Origin: an uncultured Gemmata sp.
GTDB taxonomy: Bacteria; Planctomycetota; Planctomycetia; Gemmatales; Gemmataceae
Assembly: GCA_937924775.1 (NCBI GenBank)
Contig: CALDUT010000009.1
Location: 62,001-126,000 of the forward strand
Length of the DNA stretch: 64,000 bases
Reading direction: 5' to 3'
The notes beneath the pieces are model-generated. The model saw nothing but the letters and a program-made list of their open reading frames with translations. It was not told the origin of the DNA and ran no database searches. The first letter of the stretch is position 1, and each line of letters begins with the position of its first letter. Below, one piece after another: positions 26,515-36,440 of this stretch. The translations under genes and the position numbers were made by a program.

Positions 26515-28319
26515 AACCGCACCAGCTCCAGGAAACCGGTCTGATGGCGTCCGAACCGCCCACCACACCGGAAACCTCATCGCCTACGGAAACCAGCGGC
26601 ATGACCCAAACCGCCCCCGCTACGGACGCCACCGTAGCCCGTGCCATCGATACGGAATTTGCCACCGGGGCTATCCCCGCACCGATGCAACCGCAGTACT
26701 TTGGCAAGTACGAACTGCTCGGGGAGATTGCCCGCGGCGGCATGGGCGTGGTCTACCGGGCCCGGCAGCACGGCCTTGATCGCCTCGTGGCCCTCAAGAT
26801 GATTCTGGGGGCCACCCCCAACGACGACAGCACCCAACGTTTCCTGCAAGAAGCCCGCGCGGCGGCGGCCATCGATCATCCTAACGTCGTCCCCATTTAC
26901 GACATTGGCGAAATCGGGGATAAACCCTACTTCACGATGGCCTTGATCGAAGGCCCCAATCTGCGTACGTTTGTGGAATCGCAGGGGGTTCCATCGATTG
27001 CGACCACGGTTTCGATCTTTGCCCAGATTGTGGCCGGGGTCGCTCATGCCCACAAATTGGGCATCATTCACCGGGACTTGAAGCCGGCAAACGTCCTGAT
27101 GGACCGCGACGGCCGCCCACGCATCACCGACTTTGGCCTGGCCAAACGGACCAGTATCGACACGCAACTGACCACGACCGGGCAGGTGGTTGGAACACCC
27201 CAATACATGGCTCCCGAACAGGCCCGCGACAGCAAGGATGTCAGCCCGGCGGCCGATGTTTACGCCCTGGGGGCGATCCTCTACTTCATGCTCACGGGTC
27301 GCCCGCCATTCCACGGCGAAAGCTTCACCGATCTTCTCATCAAGGTGGTCCACGAACCACCCACCCCGCCACGGCAGCTCCAGCCTGATATTCCCGACGA
27401 TCTGGAAGCTTTGTGCCTGAAATGCCTGGCCAAATCCCCCCAGGACCGCTTCGCCGATGCCAACGCATTGGCCGCGGCCCTGGTACCCATTGCCGAACGC
27501 TACCTGGGACCGTCGGCCATATTCACCCCGTCCCGAGGCAGTTTGCCAAAACTGCCTGCGACCCACGATGACACCGCGGGTTTGAGCGAAACCACAGGCG
27601 TGCCCAACTCGGCACTACCGCCGCCATCGGGACTCCCGTCGGCGGCTCGCGGACGTTCCCACCGTATCCCTGTGGCGGTGGGTTTGGCCACCCTGGCCGT
27701 GTTGCTCAGCGGTGTCGTCGTTGTGTTGGTGACCCGGGGCACGCCAACAGACAATTCCCCAGATTCGCAAGCCGCGGCTCCGACCCACCCCACCGGAAAC
27801 ACCCCAGCCGACACTCCCACCCCGAAAACCGTGGAATGGCCCGCGATCAGCCGCAACGACTTTCCACTCGATGTCCAAATGATACCGGCACCCCACAACG
27901 GCGTCTTGCCGGTGAATCAAGAAATGTACATCCAGTTGAAAGCTGATCGCGATTGCTTCGTGACCGTCTGGGTGTTGGATCACGAGGGGGCCACACTTCT
28001 TTTCCCCAATGAGGATGAGCCGAATTGTGCCCTGAAGGCCCACGAGGCGCGGATGGTGCCCGGCCAGAACACCGGAACCCTTCTGACCACGCCCACGGTG
28101 GGGGAATCCGACCGCCTGCGGGTCATCGCGACAACCGGCAGCCGCCCGGTATTGCCACGCGGGAAGGTGGAGGGGAAATTCACCCGCTATCTCAGCCCCG
28201 CGGAGCAAAACGCGGCAATTTCAACGATGCGCGGACTGGTTTACAAGAAGGCCGCGTCGACCACAGAAGGAAGTTTAGTCAGCGAACGAGAATTCGTGTT
28301 CCGCGTGCTGCCGAAGTGA
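26511..28319 (+). CDS. Membrane Ser/Thr protein kinase with DUF4384 domain
   Basis: A 602-residue PknB-like kinase. The catalytic domain is at about 66-335: glycine loop GEIARGGMGVVY (71-82), VALK lysine K96, catalytic HRDLKPANV (187-195), DFG at 207-209 and GTPQYMAPEQ. All key residues are intact. A membrane helix follows at about 385-406, and the C-terminal outer part (about 445-570) is DUF4384-like (YIQLKADRDCFVTVWVLDHE). It starts inside the stop of the surface-protein gene with a GAGGA ribosome site and is followed by the CHAT gene. DUF4384 is often fused to caspase-like peptidases, so the neighbour is suggestive. The substrate is unknown. Confidence 0.95.
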   Translation: MKPHQLQETGLMASEPPTTPETSSPTETSGMTQTAPATDATVARAIDTEFATGAIPAPMQPQYFGKYELLGEIARGGMGVVYRARQHGLDRLVALKMILGATPNDDSTQRFLQEARAAAAIDHPNVVPIYDIGEIGDKPYFTMALIEGPNLRTFVESQGVPSIATTVSIFAQIVAGVAHAHKLGIIHRDLKPANVLMDRDGRPRITDFGLAKRTSIDTQLTTTGQVVGTPQYMAPEQARDSKDVSPAADVYALGAILYFMLTGRPPFHGESFTDLLIKVVHEPPTPPRQLQPDIPDDLEALCLKCLAKSPQDRFADANALAAALVPIAERYLGPSAIFTPSRGSLPKLPATHDDTAGLSETTGVPNSALPPPSGLPSAARGRSHRIPVAVGLATLAVLLSGVVVVLVTRGTPTDNSPDSQAAAPTHPTGNTPADTPTPKTVEWPAISRNDFPLDVQMIPAPHNGVLPVNQEMYIQLKADRDCFVTVWVLDHEGATLLFPNEDEPNCALKAHEARMVPGQNTGTLLTTPTVGESDRLRVIATTGSRPVLPRGKVEGKFTRYLSPAEQNAAISTMRGLVYKKAASTTEGSLVSEREFVFRVLPK

Positions 28320-28425
28320 TAAGTGGGAGATCCGGGTCTGGAGCCGCGAGGAATCACCCCAGAAAGGCATCCGCCCCGATTCCCCCGCGGAATCAGCGAA
28401 TATTGGCTTGTGGAGTCGTTCCGTC

Positions 28426-31400
28426 ATGGTCCCTGTCGTTGTCGTACTCCTCGCCGCTATGCAGCCGCTGTCGGCCACCGACTTGGCCGAAACCTACAAA
28501 CAGGCGGAAAAGCTCTACGCGGCCGATCGCTTCGGGGACGCCGAACCCCTCTACCAAGCCGTTTTGAAAACCGATGACCAATTCTTGAAGCGTCAAGCCT
28601 TCAATCGCTTGCTGAATCTGTATGTACGGTCGGGCCGGCCCGATAAGGCGATTGGTCTCGCCAACACGTTTCGTCAATGGCTGCAGCAAGTCGGTGATCC
28701 CGATACGGCCGCGCTCGACTTGGTGGTCGGCCGCTGCCGGTTGGAACTCGGTTATGCCGAACAGGCCGATCAGCATCTGGTCGCCGCGTTAAAAGCCCGC
28801 CGGCCGCTATTGCCCGAAAGCCGGCTCGAAGCCCTACGCCTGCGGGCCGAAGTCGCCCTTCTGCAGAAAGATGACAAAGCCGAGCAAGCCCGCTGGCGGG
28901 AATTGGAAGAGGCCGCCCAGCAAATCGCTACGGACGCGGAAAAAGCCAACGACACCCCCTTGCGGATTCAGGCGACACGATACTGCGCCGAAGCCTTGCT
29001 CCGCCGTGGCGATGTCGACACCGCCTTACAAATGCTGGCGGAATTCCCCGCGTGGCACCGCCAAGTCCAAGACCCACTAGGGCTGCGCGATACCCAGCGG
29101 CAGCGGGCCAAACTCTACGCCGCCAAAGGCGACTACGCCCAAGCCGCAACCCTCTACCAACAAGCCCTGGAGCTTCACCGGGAAGCCCGACCGCAACAGC
29201 GACTGCTGGCTGGCGACATTCTGGCGGAATGGTCGGTCGCTGCAGTGGCCGCCAAGCAATGGACCGAGGCGGCCAAGCTGCGCAGCAATGCCGCCGCGGA
29301 ATACCGGGCCGCTCTCGATGCACCCACCGACAACCCCGACACCGGCGGGCCGCTGGTGGCCTTGCTGCGCCTGCAAGCCCTGACCCGCTCAGCCCGGCAG
29401 TTCCAGCAGGCCCTCGAAGTCACCCTCGTGGCGGGGGAACGCTGGTCGCGCGATGCCTTGGTCGAAGCTCGGTTGCAATCCGATCGCGGCAGCCTCGAGT
29501 TGATGACCTCCGCGTATCCAACCGCGCGGCAATCGCTGACCGCGGCCCTGGCCGCCCTCGACGCCGCCGAGCCCAAGAATCTCCGCCTGCTGCCGCAACT
29601 TCTCGTCCATTTGGCGACCGCGGAACTGGCCTGCGATACCCCCGAGAAAGCGGATGCTCTGCTGACCCGCTGTGTCGCCCTATACGAGCGTCATCACCTC
29701 CCCCCGGATGCCGTGCGTGTCGAGTGCGAATATCTCCTCGGCGTTTCCCACCACCGCCGCGGCGATTACGCCAAGGCGATTGTTCATCTGCGTCGCGGCC
29801 TGCAACTGGCCGCGACGGTCGGTCCCTCTGCCGACCCGGTTCGCTTCCACCTGTGGCTGAATATCGCCCTCATCTACAAGGAACAAGGCGATACCACCGC
29901 GGCTCTGGAAGCCCTCCACAACGCCGCTACCATCATAACCACCTTCGCCGAACCCGACGATCTCAGTAGAGCCCTCATCAACGCCGTGCGGACGGAGTTG
30001 CTCCTGACCCCGCGATCTGGCAGCGGGGCGGATATTCGCCGCTCCATCGCCCAAGCGATGGAACTGGTTCCAGACATTGAAGCGGCCTGTGAGAAGCACC
30101 GCGTCCGTGGCGGCTACTTGTGGGCCACCGCGCAGCATGTTCGGGCCATCGACTTACTGTCGCGCAAAGACACTGGCGCTGCGGAGCAAATTTGGTTGGC
30201 GTTAGCCGCGATTCAAAAGAAAGAAGGCCATCCTCTTTATGCCCGCACGCTCAATTGGCTCGGTACCTGCGCCGAACTGACCGGACGCGAGAGTGAGGCG
30301 ATCCAGCGATTTGAAGAAGCTCGTCTCTTCCAAACGAAGTATCCCCGCTGCCCCCCGGTGACCCGGGCCATTACGCTGTGGCGTTTGGCCGTTCTCAGCG
30401 ACAAAAACGGACGCAAAGACGAAGCCAAGAAACTTTTAGAGGAGGTTTTCGACATCGCCGACCGCGCCCGGCTCAACACCTTCGGGGAAGCGTCGCAGCG
30501 AGCGGAATTCTTTTCCCAGTTCGCACCGGCCTTTGAACTCTTGGCCACATGGTACGCCCGGGATAACGATAGCGAGGGCTTACTGCGGGTGATCGTCCGC
30601 AGCCGCAGCCGCACTCTGCTCGATCAGATGCTCGCCGCCGGGGTCGATCCGCGGGATCGGTTGAGTGGCCCGGAGCGCATTGAACTTCTGGCCCGCGAAA
30701 AACAAGCCCGACAACGCGTGTCGCAGTTGCGTTTCCAGGCGATGCTGCTTCCCGCCGAAGAAACCCACGACCCCGCCGCCCAGAAGCTCTTGGCCGATTT
30801 GGAAAGTGCCCAACGAGAATACACGGATGTGTGGCGGCGGATTGCCGATGCCGATCCACTCACGCAAATCCTGACAGATTCAACCTTTACGGAAAAATCC
30901 CTCGCTCAAGCCCGCCAAGCCGCCCATCAATCCGGCGGGGTCTTGCTCACCTACATGATCGGCCGGGATGCCAGCTACGCCGTTCTGAGTCCTGGGCCGA
31001 CGGCTCCGCTGGAGGTCTTCCCGCTCACCCTGCCCGCGGCGATCGCCCACGGCCTGGAGGAACTACCGGCCGCGGAAACCGTCGCCGCCACTGGCCTCCG
31101 CGGATTGGTTTACAAGTCCGCTGGCCAGCAACCGCAGCGCCCCGCCAAGACCCTGCCTGGCGAAATGGCCCCTCTCACAGACCGCGTGACCGCCCGGCTC
31201 ACCGCCCATTATCTGCGGCAGATCGCTGATCCGACCTTCACTCCCACCCGCGGCTTGGTCTTCGTCACCAAAAATCCGCAGCAGAAACCGGTGATCGTTC
31301 CGGAAATCCTTGGGGATGCGGTCTTACCACCAGCTTTGCGGGAAAAACTCCGCCATCCCCGCATCCAACGCGTGGTGATTATTCCCGATGGGGCGTTACA

Positions 31401-32199
31401 CAAACTACCCTTTGAATGTTTGCTCCTGTCGGCCTCACCCCAGCCGCGGTACGCGATCGACGAACTTCCGCCGCTGTGCTACGCCCCGTCGATTCCGGCC
31501 TTGGCCGTTGTCCTCAATCGACCCCGGGTGGTGGATGGTGAAGCGACTTTGCTCACTGTAGGCGACCCGGAGTATCCGCAAGGAGCCGGCCCAATGCGAA
31601 CCGCTCTCCCGCGCCTGCCCTACACAGCGGAAGAAAGCCAGCGCGTGCGGCAGTTTTTTGCTCCCAACCGCGTGACGGTATTGAAAGGAAGCGAAGCCAC
31701 CGAGGCGCGTGTTGTCGCGGCCCTACCGGGTCAACGGTTTGTTCACTTGGCAGCTCACGGCTTTGCCGACGAAGCCTTTGGGAATACCTTCGCCGCGCTC
31801 GCTCTGGCGCCCCCGCAAGGGAATCTGGAACCGAGCAACGACGGATTTCTCACGTTACATGAAATTTCACGTCTGCGTTTAACCAGCTGCGAGTTGGCCG
31901 TCCTCAGTGCGTGTGTGACGAACGTGGGTCCGCAGCGGCCGCTGGAAGCTGGGGTCACTCTGGCCGGGGCGTTTCTTAGCGCCGGTGCGCGCGGGGTGAT
32001 GGCCAGCTGCTGGGCCGTCGATGATGCCGCGACTGCCGAGTTGATGAGTGCCTTCTTCGGAGCGATCCGCCCGGCCCACGGTCCGGCCGTGGCTTATCCG
32101 GATGCCTTAAAACAAGCCCGATTGGCCATTCGCAAAAAACCGGGCTGGGAAGCCCCGTTCTTCTGGGCCCCCTTTGTCTATCTGGGGCCGCCGGAGTGA
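28426..32199 (+). CDS. Exported TPR-CHAT (caspase-like) protein
   Basis: A 1257-residue protein with a signal peptide (MVPVVVVLLAAMQPLSA). Residues 25-760 are tetratricopeptide repeats (for example AEKLYAADRFGDAEPLYQA). The C-terminal third is a CHAT domain (caspase HetF associated with TPRs) of peptidase clan CD: the His is in VHLAAHGF (H1111) and the Cys in LAVLSAC (C1163), so the catalytic dyad is complete. The start ATG at 28426 has GGAG upstream; a TTG six codons earlier is possible. It follows the kinase gene by about 105 bases. Export is unusual for CHAT proteins known from defence systems, which act in the cytoplasm. Substrate and trigger are unknown. Confidence 0.92.
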   Translation: MVPVVVVLLAAMQPLSATDLAETYKQAEKLYAADRFGDAEPLYQAVLKTDDQFLKRQAFNRLLNLYVRSGRPDKAIGLANTFRQWLQQVGDPDTAALDLVVGRCRLELGYAEQADQHLVAALKARRPLLPESRLEALRLRAEVALLQKDDKAEQARWRELEEAAQQIATDAEKANDTPLRIQATRYCAEALLRRGDVDTALQMLAEFPAWHRQVQDPLGLRDTQRQRAKLYAAKGDYAQAATLYQQALELHREARPQQRLLAGDILAEWSVAAVAAKQWTEAAKLRSNAAAEYRAALDAPTDNPDTGGPLVALLRLQALTRSARQFQQALEVTLVAGERWSRDALVEARLQSDRGSLELMTSAYPTARQSLTAALAALDAAEPKNLRLLPQLLVHLATAELACDTPEKADALLTRCVALYERHHLPPDAVRVECEYLLGVSHHRRGDYAKAIVHLRRGLQLAATVGPSADPVRFHLWLNIALIYKEQGDTTAALEALHNAATIITTFAEPDDLSRALINAVRTELLLTPRSGSGADIRRSIAQAMELVPDIEAACEKHRVRGGYLWATAQHVRAIDLLSRKDTGAAEQIWLALAAIQKKEGHPLYARTLNWLGTCAELTGRESEAIQRFEEARLFQTKYPRCPPVTRAITLWRLAVLSDKNGRKDEAKKLLEEVFDIADRARLNTFGEASQRAEFFSQFAPAFELLATWYARDNDSEGLLRVIVRSRSRTLLDQMLAAGVDPRDRLSGPERIELLAREKQARQRVSQLRFQAMLLPAEETHDPAAQKLLADLESAQREYTDVWRRIADADPLTQILTDSTFTEKSLAQARQAAHQSGGVLLTYMIGRDASYAVLSPGPTAPLEVFPLTLPAAIAHGLEELPAAETVAATGLRGLVYKSAGQQPQRPAKTLPGEMAPLTDRVTARLTAHYLRQIADPTFTPTRGLVFVTKNPQQKPVIVPEILGDAVLPPALREKLRHPRIQRVVIIPDGALHKLPFECLLLSASPQPRYAIDELPPLCYAPSIPALAVVLNRPRVVDGEATLLTVGDPEYPQGAGPMRTALPRLPYTAEESQRVRQFFAPNRVTVLKGSEATEARVVAALPGQRFVHLAAHGFADEAFGNTFAALALAPPQGNLEPSNDGFLTLHEISRLRLTSCELAVLSACVTNVGPQRPLEAGVTLAGAFLSAGARGVMASCWAVDDAATAELMSAFFGAIRPAHGPAVAYPDALKQARLAIRKKPGWEAPFFWAPFVYLGPPE

Positions 32200-32421
32200 C
32201 GCGGTGGGAGTTCCGCATCGGCCCCCGTGTGGCCTCTGAAACTGTCGTCGATGCGTCCGGTTCTCCAGCTGAATGAATGCCGCAATGGTGCCGCATTGGC
32301 CGCACCACATTGCTTTCACGCCGCGATCAGGCTCAACGTCCGCGGTCAGCCGCTCATTCCGCTCTCGACACACCGCTTCTGCGCTGCTATGAGCCCCGCG
32401 GAATTTGTCTGGAGATCGGGT

Positions 32422-33126
32422 ATGAAGCCTCCAGTTCGGTTCTTGCTGGCCACGGCGCTTTTGGGTGGTGCCGCCGGTTGTATGAACGACGGGGAGTTCT
32501 CCGTACGCAAAGCGCTGGGGTGGGACGACGAACCGCCCCGGGGGGCTGTGAGCGTGCCGAAAAACCTGCCGCCGGCTTCACTCGAAGCCGCGGAACGGGT
32601 GCAACTCTTGGGCCGGCAAATTCTTGCGCAAAATCCCTTCACCGGCCTCGAACCCTTGTTCATGACGGTGGGAGTCAAAGACCCGGTTTTGTTTCATGTG
32701 GGAACTGAACAGTTATGGATCAGTGAAGGCTTGGTGGACAAGTGCGGTACCGACGCGGAATTGGCCGCGGTTTTGTGCTGGGAATTGGCGCAGATGGTCA
32801 CGGAGAAGCGTGCCGCGCAGCGGTTTGGTCGCTCGGTCGAACCGTTGCCCGAGATCAGCCCCGGTTCCGGGGCCGCCACTCCCGGCGGTACCGCCTACGA
32901 CGCCGGCCAGCAAGCGAATTTGGCGTACCACGAACGGCAATTCCCCCGCAAAGCCCCCCCCCCAACCTCCGAAGCCGCCACAATAGCCCGCGAGCTGTTG
33001 CAAGGGGCCGGTTTCAGCGTCGCGGAACTCGATCGTGTTGAACCCTTGCTCAAGCAATCGGATCGTGGCGAGAAACTCCGCAAGCAATTGGGTGGAACCA
33101 CCCCAACACCAAAGTGGGAAAAATGA
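32422..33126 (+). CDS. Lipoprotein related to M48 peptidases, zinc site lost
   Basis: A 234-residue predicted lipoprotein (signal ending LLGGAAGC). Residues 75-135 resemble the core of M48 metallopeptidases: the strand before the active site (LFHVGTEQLWISEGLVDKC) and then ELAAVLCWELAQMVTEKRA, where the family has ELAAVLGHEIGHVxxRH. The zinc motif HExxH therefore reads WELAQ at 120-124: both zinc His are replaced and only the Glu is kept. The protein should be catalytically dead and may bind rather than cut. The start ATG at 32422 has GGAG eight bases upstream. It follows the CHAT gene by 222 bases on the same strand. Confidence 0.8.
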   Translation: MKPPVRFLLATALLGGAAGCMNDGEFSVRKALGWDDEPPRGAVSVPKNLPPASLEAAERVQLLGRQILAQNPFTGLEPLFMTVGVKDPVLFHVGTEQLWISEGLVDKCGTDAELAAVLCWELAQMVTEKRAAQRFGRSVEPLPEISPGSGAATPGGTAYDAGQQANLAYHERQFPRKAPPPTSEAATIARELLQGAGFSVAELDRVEPLLKQSDRGEKLRKQLGGTTPTPKWEK

Positions 33127-33223
33127 GAAAATGACTGTTTCTCGGCGGCTAGCCCATAGGCTTCCGGGGCTGCGGATGGTACAGTAGGACAACCTCTCCG
33201 CTGAGCCGCTTGTGGAGGTGGCC

Positions 33224-33748
33224 ATGCCGCGTGAACCCATCCCGACGTGGTGTTTCGCACTTGTTGTGGTACGCCGTGGTCAAGAGTTTCTGCTGATTCA
33301 GGAAAGCCAATACGGCGAACCGTGGTACCTGCCGGGTGGTCGGGCGGAAGCCGGGGAATCGTTCGTCGAGACGGCCATTCGGGAAACCCGTGAAGAGGCC
33401 GGCATTCTCGTTCGCGTCCTCGGTCTAATTCGCATCGAGCATTCGCCGACACCGGCCGGAGCGCGGTTACGGGTCATTTTCCTGGCCGAACCTGCCGACG
33501 ATAGCCCCTTGAAAGCCGAACCCGACGATGAATCGCTGCGGGCCGAATGGGTCCGGCTCGAAGATCTGCCGCGGTATTGTCTGCGAAGCCCGGAAGTGGC
33601 GGACGTGTTCGCCTATGTGGCCGCCGGGGGAGCTGTGTATCCGCTGGAGCTATTGCAACCCGAAGGGGCTCCGTTTCAGGTCGGTTCCGCCACCCCACCA
33701 CTTCCCGCCTCGGGGGGAATTTGTAAACACACTGTACGATTTTCGTGA
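33224..33748 (+). CDS. Nudix hydrolase
   Basis: A 174-residue Nudix protein that hydrolyses a nucleoside diphosphate linked to another group. The Nudix box GX5EX7REUXEEXGU is complete: GGRAEAGESFVETAIRETREEAGI at about 43-66. About 40 residues follow the fold, with no second domain. Start: the ATG at 33224 lies seven bases after GGAGG. The last bases overlap the start of the sugar-binding protein gene (GTGA), indicating translational coupling to an ABC importer, an unusual partner. Substrate is not predictable. Confidence 0.93.
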   Translation: MPREPIPTWCFALVVVRRGQEFLLIQESQYGEPWYLPGGRAEAGESFVETAIRETREEAGILVRVLGLIRIEHSPTPAGARLRVIFLAEPADDSPLKAEPDDESLRAEWVRLEDLPRYCLRSPEVADVFAYVAAGGAVYPLELLQPEGAPFQVGSATPPLPASGGICKHTVRFS

Positions 33749-34869
33749 ATCTCTCCCACAAACCGAACGGTGAAACCGTGGCTGGGTTGTTGCGTGTATC
33801 CGTGTTGCTGGCCCTGGCGGTGGGTGTGGCGTGTATTCCCGCGTGTGGGCCGAAGGAAACCGGCAAAATTCGTATCGGCATCGTCACCAATTGTACCGCC
33901 GACTTTTGGAAAATCTGCGAAGCCGGAGCCCGCAAAGCCGCCCACGAATACGACGTGGAGCTCCAATTCCGCGAACCGAAAAACGCTTTTGATGCCGCCG
34001 AACAAACGCCCATCATCGAAGCCTGGGAGAAACAAGGATTCGACGGTATCGCCGTCAGCGTCATCAATCCGGAAGGGCAAACGGAAACACTTGCCCGCAT
34101 CGCCAAGAAAATTCCTCTAATCACGATGGATAACGACGCCGAGAAAACCGGCCGGCTCTGCTACATCGGCATCGACAATTACGAAGGCGGCAAAGCCGTT
34201 GGCCGGCTCGTCAAGAAAGCCTTACCCCAGGGCGGCACCATTGCCATCTTCATCGGGAGTACCAAATCGGCCAATGGTCGCGCCCGCACGCAAGGCGTTC
34301 TCGACGAACTGGCTGGTCAGAAGGACGCCGCCGGCGAACCGGCTGTCATCAGCAACGGGAATGAGAAGATCGAAGGCCGCCGGTTCGGCAATTACTTCCT
34401 GGTGGATGGGGCCGCCAAGGAAGATGGCGCCCCGACCAATGCCCAAGCCATCGCCTCCGGAGTGTTGAGCCGCGTCAAAGGACTACCGAATTTGTGCATG
34501 ATTGGGCTTTACGCCTACAACCCGCCAGCGATCCTCGCCGATGCCCAAGCCAAAAGGATGGCCGATCAGATCAAGATCATCGGTTTCGATGAAGATTGGG
34601 AGACGCTCAAGGGCATCGCCGCCGGGCACATCGAAGCCACCGTGGTGCAAGACCCCTTCCGCTATGGGTATTTGTCGGTTGAAGTTCTCGCGGCCAAAGC
34701 TCGGGGGGACAGCTCCAAGCTGGCCCAGGAACCGATTCCCTACCGCATTGTCACGCGGGACGGAGGGCCAGATGAACGGGTCCACGGAATGGTCATCAAG
34801 AATCTCAATGTCCGCGATTTCGAGAAAAAGCTCCGCGACGACCTCGCCTCCGTCCCGCACAATAAGTAA
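33745..34869 (+). CDS. Sugar ABC transporter substrate-binding lipoprotein (RbsB-like)
   Basis: A 374-residue periplasmic binding protein of the Peripla_BP_4 type. The signal ends in a lipobox-like PAC (ACIPACGPK). The mature protein opens with KIRIGIVTNCTADFWKICEAGA and has FDGIAVSVINPEG and PLITMDND, typical of ribose-type binding proteins. It delivers the sugar to the ATPase and permease encoded next. The GTG at 33745 overlaps the Nudix stop; a second GTG at 33778 would give a tidier lipoprotein signal and is a real alternative. The genome shows no ribokinase beside it. Confidence 0.92.
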   Translation: MNLSHKPNGETVAGLLRVSVLLALAVGVACIPACGPKETGKIRIGIVTNCTADFWKICEAGARKAAHEYDVELQFREPKNAFDAAEQTPIIEAWEKQGFDGIAVSVINPEGQTETLARIAKKIPLITMDNDAEKTGRLCYIGIDNYEGGKAVGRLVKKALPQGGTIAIFIGSTKSANGRARTQGVLDELAGQKDAAGEPAVISNGNEKIEGRRFGNYFLVDGAAKEDGAPTNAQAIASGVLSRVKGLPNLCMIGLYAYNPPAILADAQAKRMADQIKIIGFDEDWETLKGIAAGHIEATVVQDPFRYGYLSVEVLAAKARGDSSKLAQEPIPYRIVTRDGGPDERVHGMVIKNLNVRDFEKKLRDDLASVPHNK

Positions 34870-34925
34870 CCCCCGAAAATGACCGTATCCCCGGAGCCCC
34901 CCCGGGGATTCTGCTTGCTCCCACC

Positions 34926-36440
34926 ATGTCAACTCCCCGCCTGGAAGTTCGTGGATTACGCAAACAATTCCCTGGTGTGCTGGCTCTCGACGGAGTCTCC
35001 CTGACGCTGGCCCCGGGCGAAGTGCTGGCCGTTGTCGGAGAAAATGGGGCCGGGAAATCGACGCTGATGAAGATTGTCGCCGGCATTTATTCCCCAGACG
35101 CGGGCGAAATTCGGCTCGACAGCCAACCGGTTCACTTCCGCACCCCCGCGGAAGCTATGGCGGCCGGTGTGATTCTCATCCACCAAGAATTGAATCTGGC
35201 CGAAAACCTTACTGTCATCGATAACCTGTTTTTGGGGCGTGAGGCGACCCGCGGCGGTGTCTTGCACCTCCTCAACCGCACTGCGATGCGTGAACAGGCC
35301 ACGGAGCTTCTGGCCCGCGTGGGGTTACCGGCGTCGCGGGCCCGCGTGCGTATCGAATTCCTTTCGCCAGGTGAAAAGCAGCTTGTCGAAATCGCGCGGG
35401 CGTTGGGCACTGCGGTGCGTGTGCTGATCATGGATGAACCCACCTCCAGCCTTACCCAACGCGAAACCGAGCGTCTCTATGGCGTTATTGACGGGCTGAA
35501 AAACGCCGGTGTCTCGATTTTGTACATCTCGCACCGGCTGGCGGAAGTGAAGCGCGTGGCCGATCGCGTCTGCGTGCTGCGTGATGGCCGCAATGCCGGG
35601 GAACTGAGTGGCAGTGAAATCACCCATGATAACATGGTCCGGCGGATGGTGGGCCGGGATTTACGACAATTCTACCCCCAAGTTCACCGCCGTGGTGTCG
35701 GCGGGGCCGCGGTGCTGCGACTGAAGCATGTGCGTGTGGCGGGTCGATCGGCAGAACCCGTGTCCCTGGAGGTCCGGGCCGGTGAAGTTCTGGGTATGGC
35801 CGGCCTGGTGGGGGCGGGGCGGACCGAACTGGCCGAAGCCGTCTTCGGGGTTCGCCCCCTCGCCGGTGGCACTCTTGAGCTGAACGGCCAACCCGTCCAG
35901 ATCACCGCGCCGGCTCAGGCCATCGCCGCCGGCATTCTGCTGGTGCCCGAGGATCGCCGCCGCCATGGGCTGATTCTCCCCGAAAGTGTCGGCTTCAATT
36001 TGAGCCTGCCGAATCTGGATCGCTTGAGTTCACCCTGGGGCGTGAAACGGCGTGCGGAAGCGGAACTTCACCGAACGTGGATCGAACGGCTTCGGGTGCG
36101 AACTCCCAGTGCCGCCCAACCCACCGGGCTGCTCTCCGGCGGCAATCAACAGAAAATCGTCTACGGGAAGTGGTTGGCTCGCCAACCTCAGGTGTTGATC
36201 CTCGACGAACCGACCCGCGGGGTGGATGTGGGGGCGAAAGCAGAAATTTATGCCCTGATCGATGAACTGGCCGGCCAGGGCGTGGCCGTGTGGATGATCA
36301 CAAGCGATATGGAAGAACTTTTGGGCATGGCCGATCGCATCGTGGTGATGCACGAGGGCCGTATCGCGGGAGAACTCGTCGGCCAACAGCGCACGGAAGA
36401 GGCCGTGATGCAACTCGCCACCGGGGGGCGCACACGATGA
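34926..36440 (+). CDS. Sugar ABC transporter ATPase with two nucleotide-binding domains (RbsA-like)
   Basis: A 504-residue tandem ATPase. The first NBD has an intact Walker A (GENGAGKST near 38) and signature-type LSPGEKQLVEIARAL, then VLIMDEPTSSLT. The second NBD has the degenerate GLVGAGRTELAEAVFG in place of Walker A and a good LLSGGNQQKIVYGKWLA signature with LILDEPTRGVDVG, which is the normal asymmetry for this family (RbsA, MglA, XylG). It energises uptake of a pentose or hexose. It begins about 56 bases after the binding protein, and its stop overlaps the permease start (ATGA). Confidence 0.96.
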   Translation: MSTPRLEVRGLRKQFPGVLALDGVSLTLAPGEVLAVVGENGAGKSTLMKIVAGIYSPDAGEIRLDSQPVHFRTPAEAMAAGVILIHQELNLAENLTVIDNLFLGREATRGGVLHLLNRTAMREQATELLARVGLPASRARVRIEFLSPGEKQLVEIARALGTAVRVLIMDEPTSSLTQRETERLYGVIDGLKNAGVSILYISHRLAEVKRVADRVCVLRDGRNAGELSGSEITHDNMVRRMVGRDLRQFYPQVHRRGVGGAAVLRLKHVRVAGRSAEPVSLEVRAGEVLGMAGLVGAGRTELAEAVFGVRPLAGGTLELNGQPVQITAPAQAIAAGILLVPEDRRRHGLILPESVGFNLSLPNLDRLSSPWGVKRRAEAELHRTWIERLRVRTPSAAQPTGLLSGGNQQKIVYGKWLARQPQVLILDEPTRGVDVGAKAEIYALIDELAGQGVAVWMITSDMEELLGMADRIVVMHEGRIAGELVGQQRTEEAVMQLATGGRTR

